64,000 nucleotides of DNA, taken from NCBI GenBank assembly GCA_022493055.1, contig CP092781.1:930001-994000 (forward strand). The letters run 5' to 3'. The notes beneath the pieces were generated by a model that was given only the letters and a program-made list of their open reading frames with translations, was not told where the DNA came from and did no database searches. Positions 63,355-64,000 of the stretch are shown in pieces. A program made the translations under genes and the position numbers. This stretch comes from Staphylococcus roterodami (lineage in GTDB: Bacteria > Bacillota > Bacilli > Staphylococcales > Staphylococcaceae). Each line of letters begins with the position of its first letter. The stretch's first letter is position 1.

Positions 63355-64000
63355 TTATTTAGTATTCAAAAATTGTGCGAGTCTATTCATACCTTCTCTT
63401 AAAACATCCATATCATAAGCATAAGAAATTCTTACAAATCCTTTACCAGCTTCGGTAAATGCAGAACCAGGAACAATAGCTAAATGTGCACTTTCTAATA
63501 AATCAACACAGAATTTGAAATCATCATCTGTTAAATGTTTAATGCTTGGAAAAATATAAAAAGCACCTTCAGGTTGAGCGGTAATCTCAAAACCTAATTT
63601 AGTTAATTCAGATACTAAGTAATTTCTACGTTCAATGTAAGCTTCGTTCATGTATTTAGGTGATTCTATTCCTTCCTTAAGTGCAGCTATACAGGCCATT
63701 TGAGCAGGTACATTTGCGCAAATGCAATTATATGCATGCATAAATGTTAATTTTTCTATTATATATTCTGGACCTAATAAAAAGCCAATGCGTATGCCTG
63801 TGGCTGAATGAGACTTACTTAGGCCTCCAATTAGCAACAATTGGTCACGAATATCTTCAAATTCGGCAAATGATACATGCTTTCCACTAAATGTATTTTC
63901 CGCATAAATTTCATCGCTAATAATAAATATTGGATATTGCTTTAATACATTTACTAGTTCTTCTACTTCATTTCGTTTCAATACAACACCAGTTGGATTT
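63355..64000 (-). CDS. PLP-dependent class I aminotransferase, 5' part outside the window
   Basis: The C-terminal about 215 residues of a fold-type I aminotransferase (aspartate/aromatic class). Seen: NPTGVVL at the window edge, DEIYAENTF (substrate/PLP Asp), GGLSKSHSATGIRIGFL, in which the Lys holds PLP, and FVRISYAY near the C-terminus (Arg for the carboxylate). The reading frame continues past base 64000. The amino donor cannot be given. Confidence 0.9.
   Translation of the reverse strand, partial: NPTGVVLKRNEVEELVNVLKQYPIFIISDEIYAENTFSGKHVSFAEFEDIRDQLLLIGGLSKSHSATGIRIGFLLGPEYIIEKLTFMHAYNCICANVPAQMACIAALKEGIESPKYMNEAYIERRNYLVSELTKLGFEITAQPEGAFYIFPSIKHLTDDDFKFCVDLLESAHLAIVPGSAFTEAGKGFVRISYAYDMDVLREGMNRLAQFLNTK

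Overview
The window is chromosomal DNA of the Staphylococcus aureus complex. The low GC content, the mnh1 antiporter operon, ltaA-ypfP, comK1, staphylococcal menaquinone genes and the sspABC protease operon all point there. SspA, SspB, YpfP and the HtrA N-terminus differ clearly from the S. aureus sequences I remember, so S. argenteus or S. schweitzeri is a serious alternative to S. aureus itself. That species call rests on memory, not on a search.

Left flank (1-14.3 kb): ndh, an M17 aminopeptidase, a Na+/H+ antiporter, a MenI-like thioesterase, an FAD oxidoreductase, the seven-gene mnhA1-G1 Na+/H+ antiporter operon (minus strand), kapB, ppiB and an S1-domain RNA-binding protein. Middle (about 14.34-29.05 kb): one integrative conjugative element of the ICE6013 type, a relative of Tn916/ICEBs1 that moves with an IS30-like DDE transposase instead of a tyrosine integrase. 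It carries a Rep_trans relaxase with a nested oriT, a VirB8/VirB4/VirB6/VirB1-like transfer apparatus, an FtsK-like coupling protein, a probable exclusion lipoprotein and no obvious cargo. Its transposase is broken by a single-base frameshift.

Right flank (29.4-64 kb): a 2H phosphoesterase, ltaA-ypfP (lipoteichoic acid anchor), murE, prfC, a Mn-riboswitch-controlled TerC gene, htrA, ktrD, a metallophosphatase, two tRNAs, comK1, lplA, a type I toxin-antitoxin locus (sprG/sprF) with a degenerate second copy, a lactococcin-972 bacteriocin operon, a glycosyltransferase relic, a siderophore-binding lipoprotein, the menA / menF-D-H-B cluster, sspC-sspB-sspA, and a truncated aminotransferase at the edge.

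The most striking point is the junction. In reference S. aureus the S1-domain gene and the 2H phosphoesterase lie about 58 genes apart, and the block between them holds essential genes such as spsB, fabI, trpS and pgi. Here only the ICE separates them. Either the block has moved elsewhere (for example by recombination between two ICE copies) or the assembly has collapsed two ICE copies into one. Other points worth a second look are a GC-rich structured island upstream of the relaxase, a leader with mutually exclusive pairings near the ICE left end, a CodY-like box inside the bacteriocin promoter, the split sprG reading frame, and an unlisted 38-residue cationic peptide gene.
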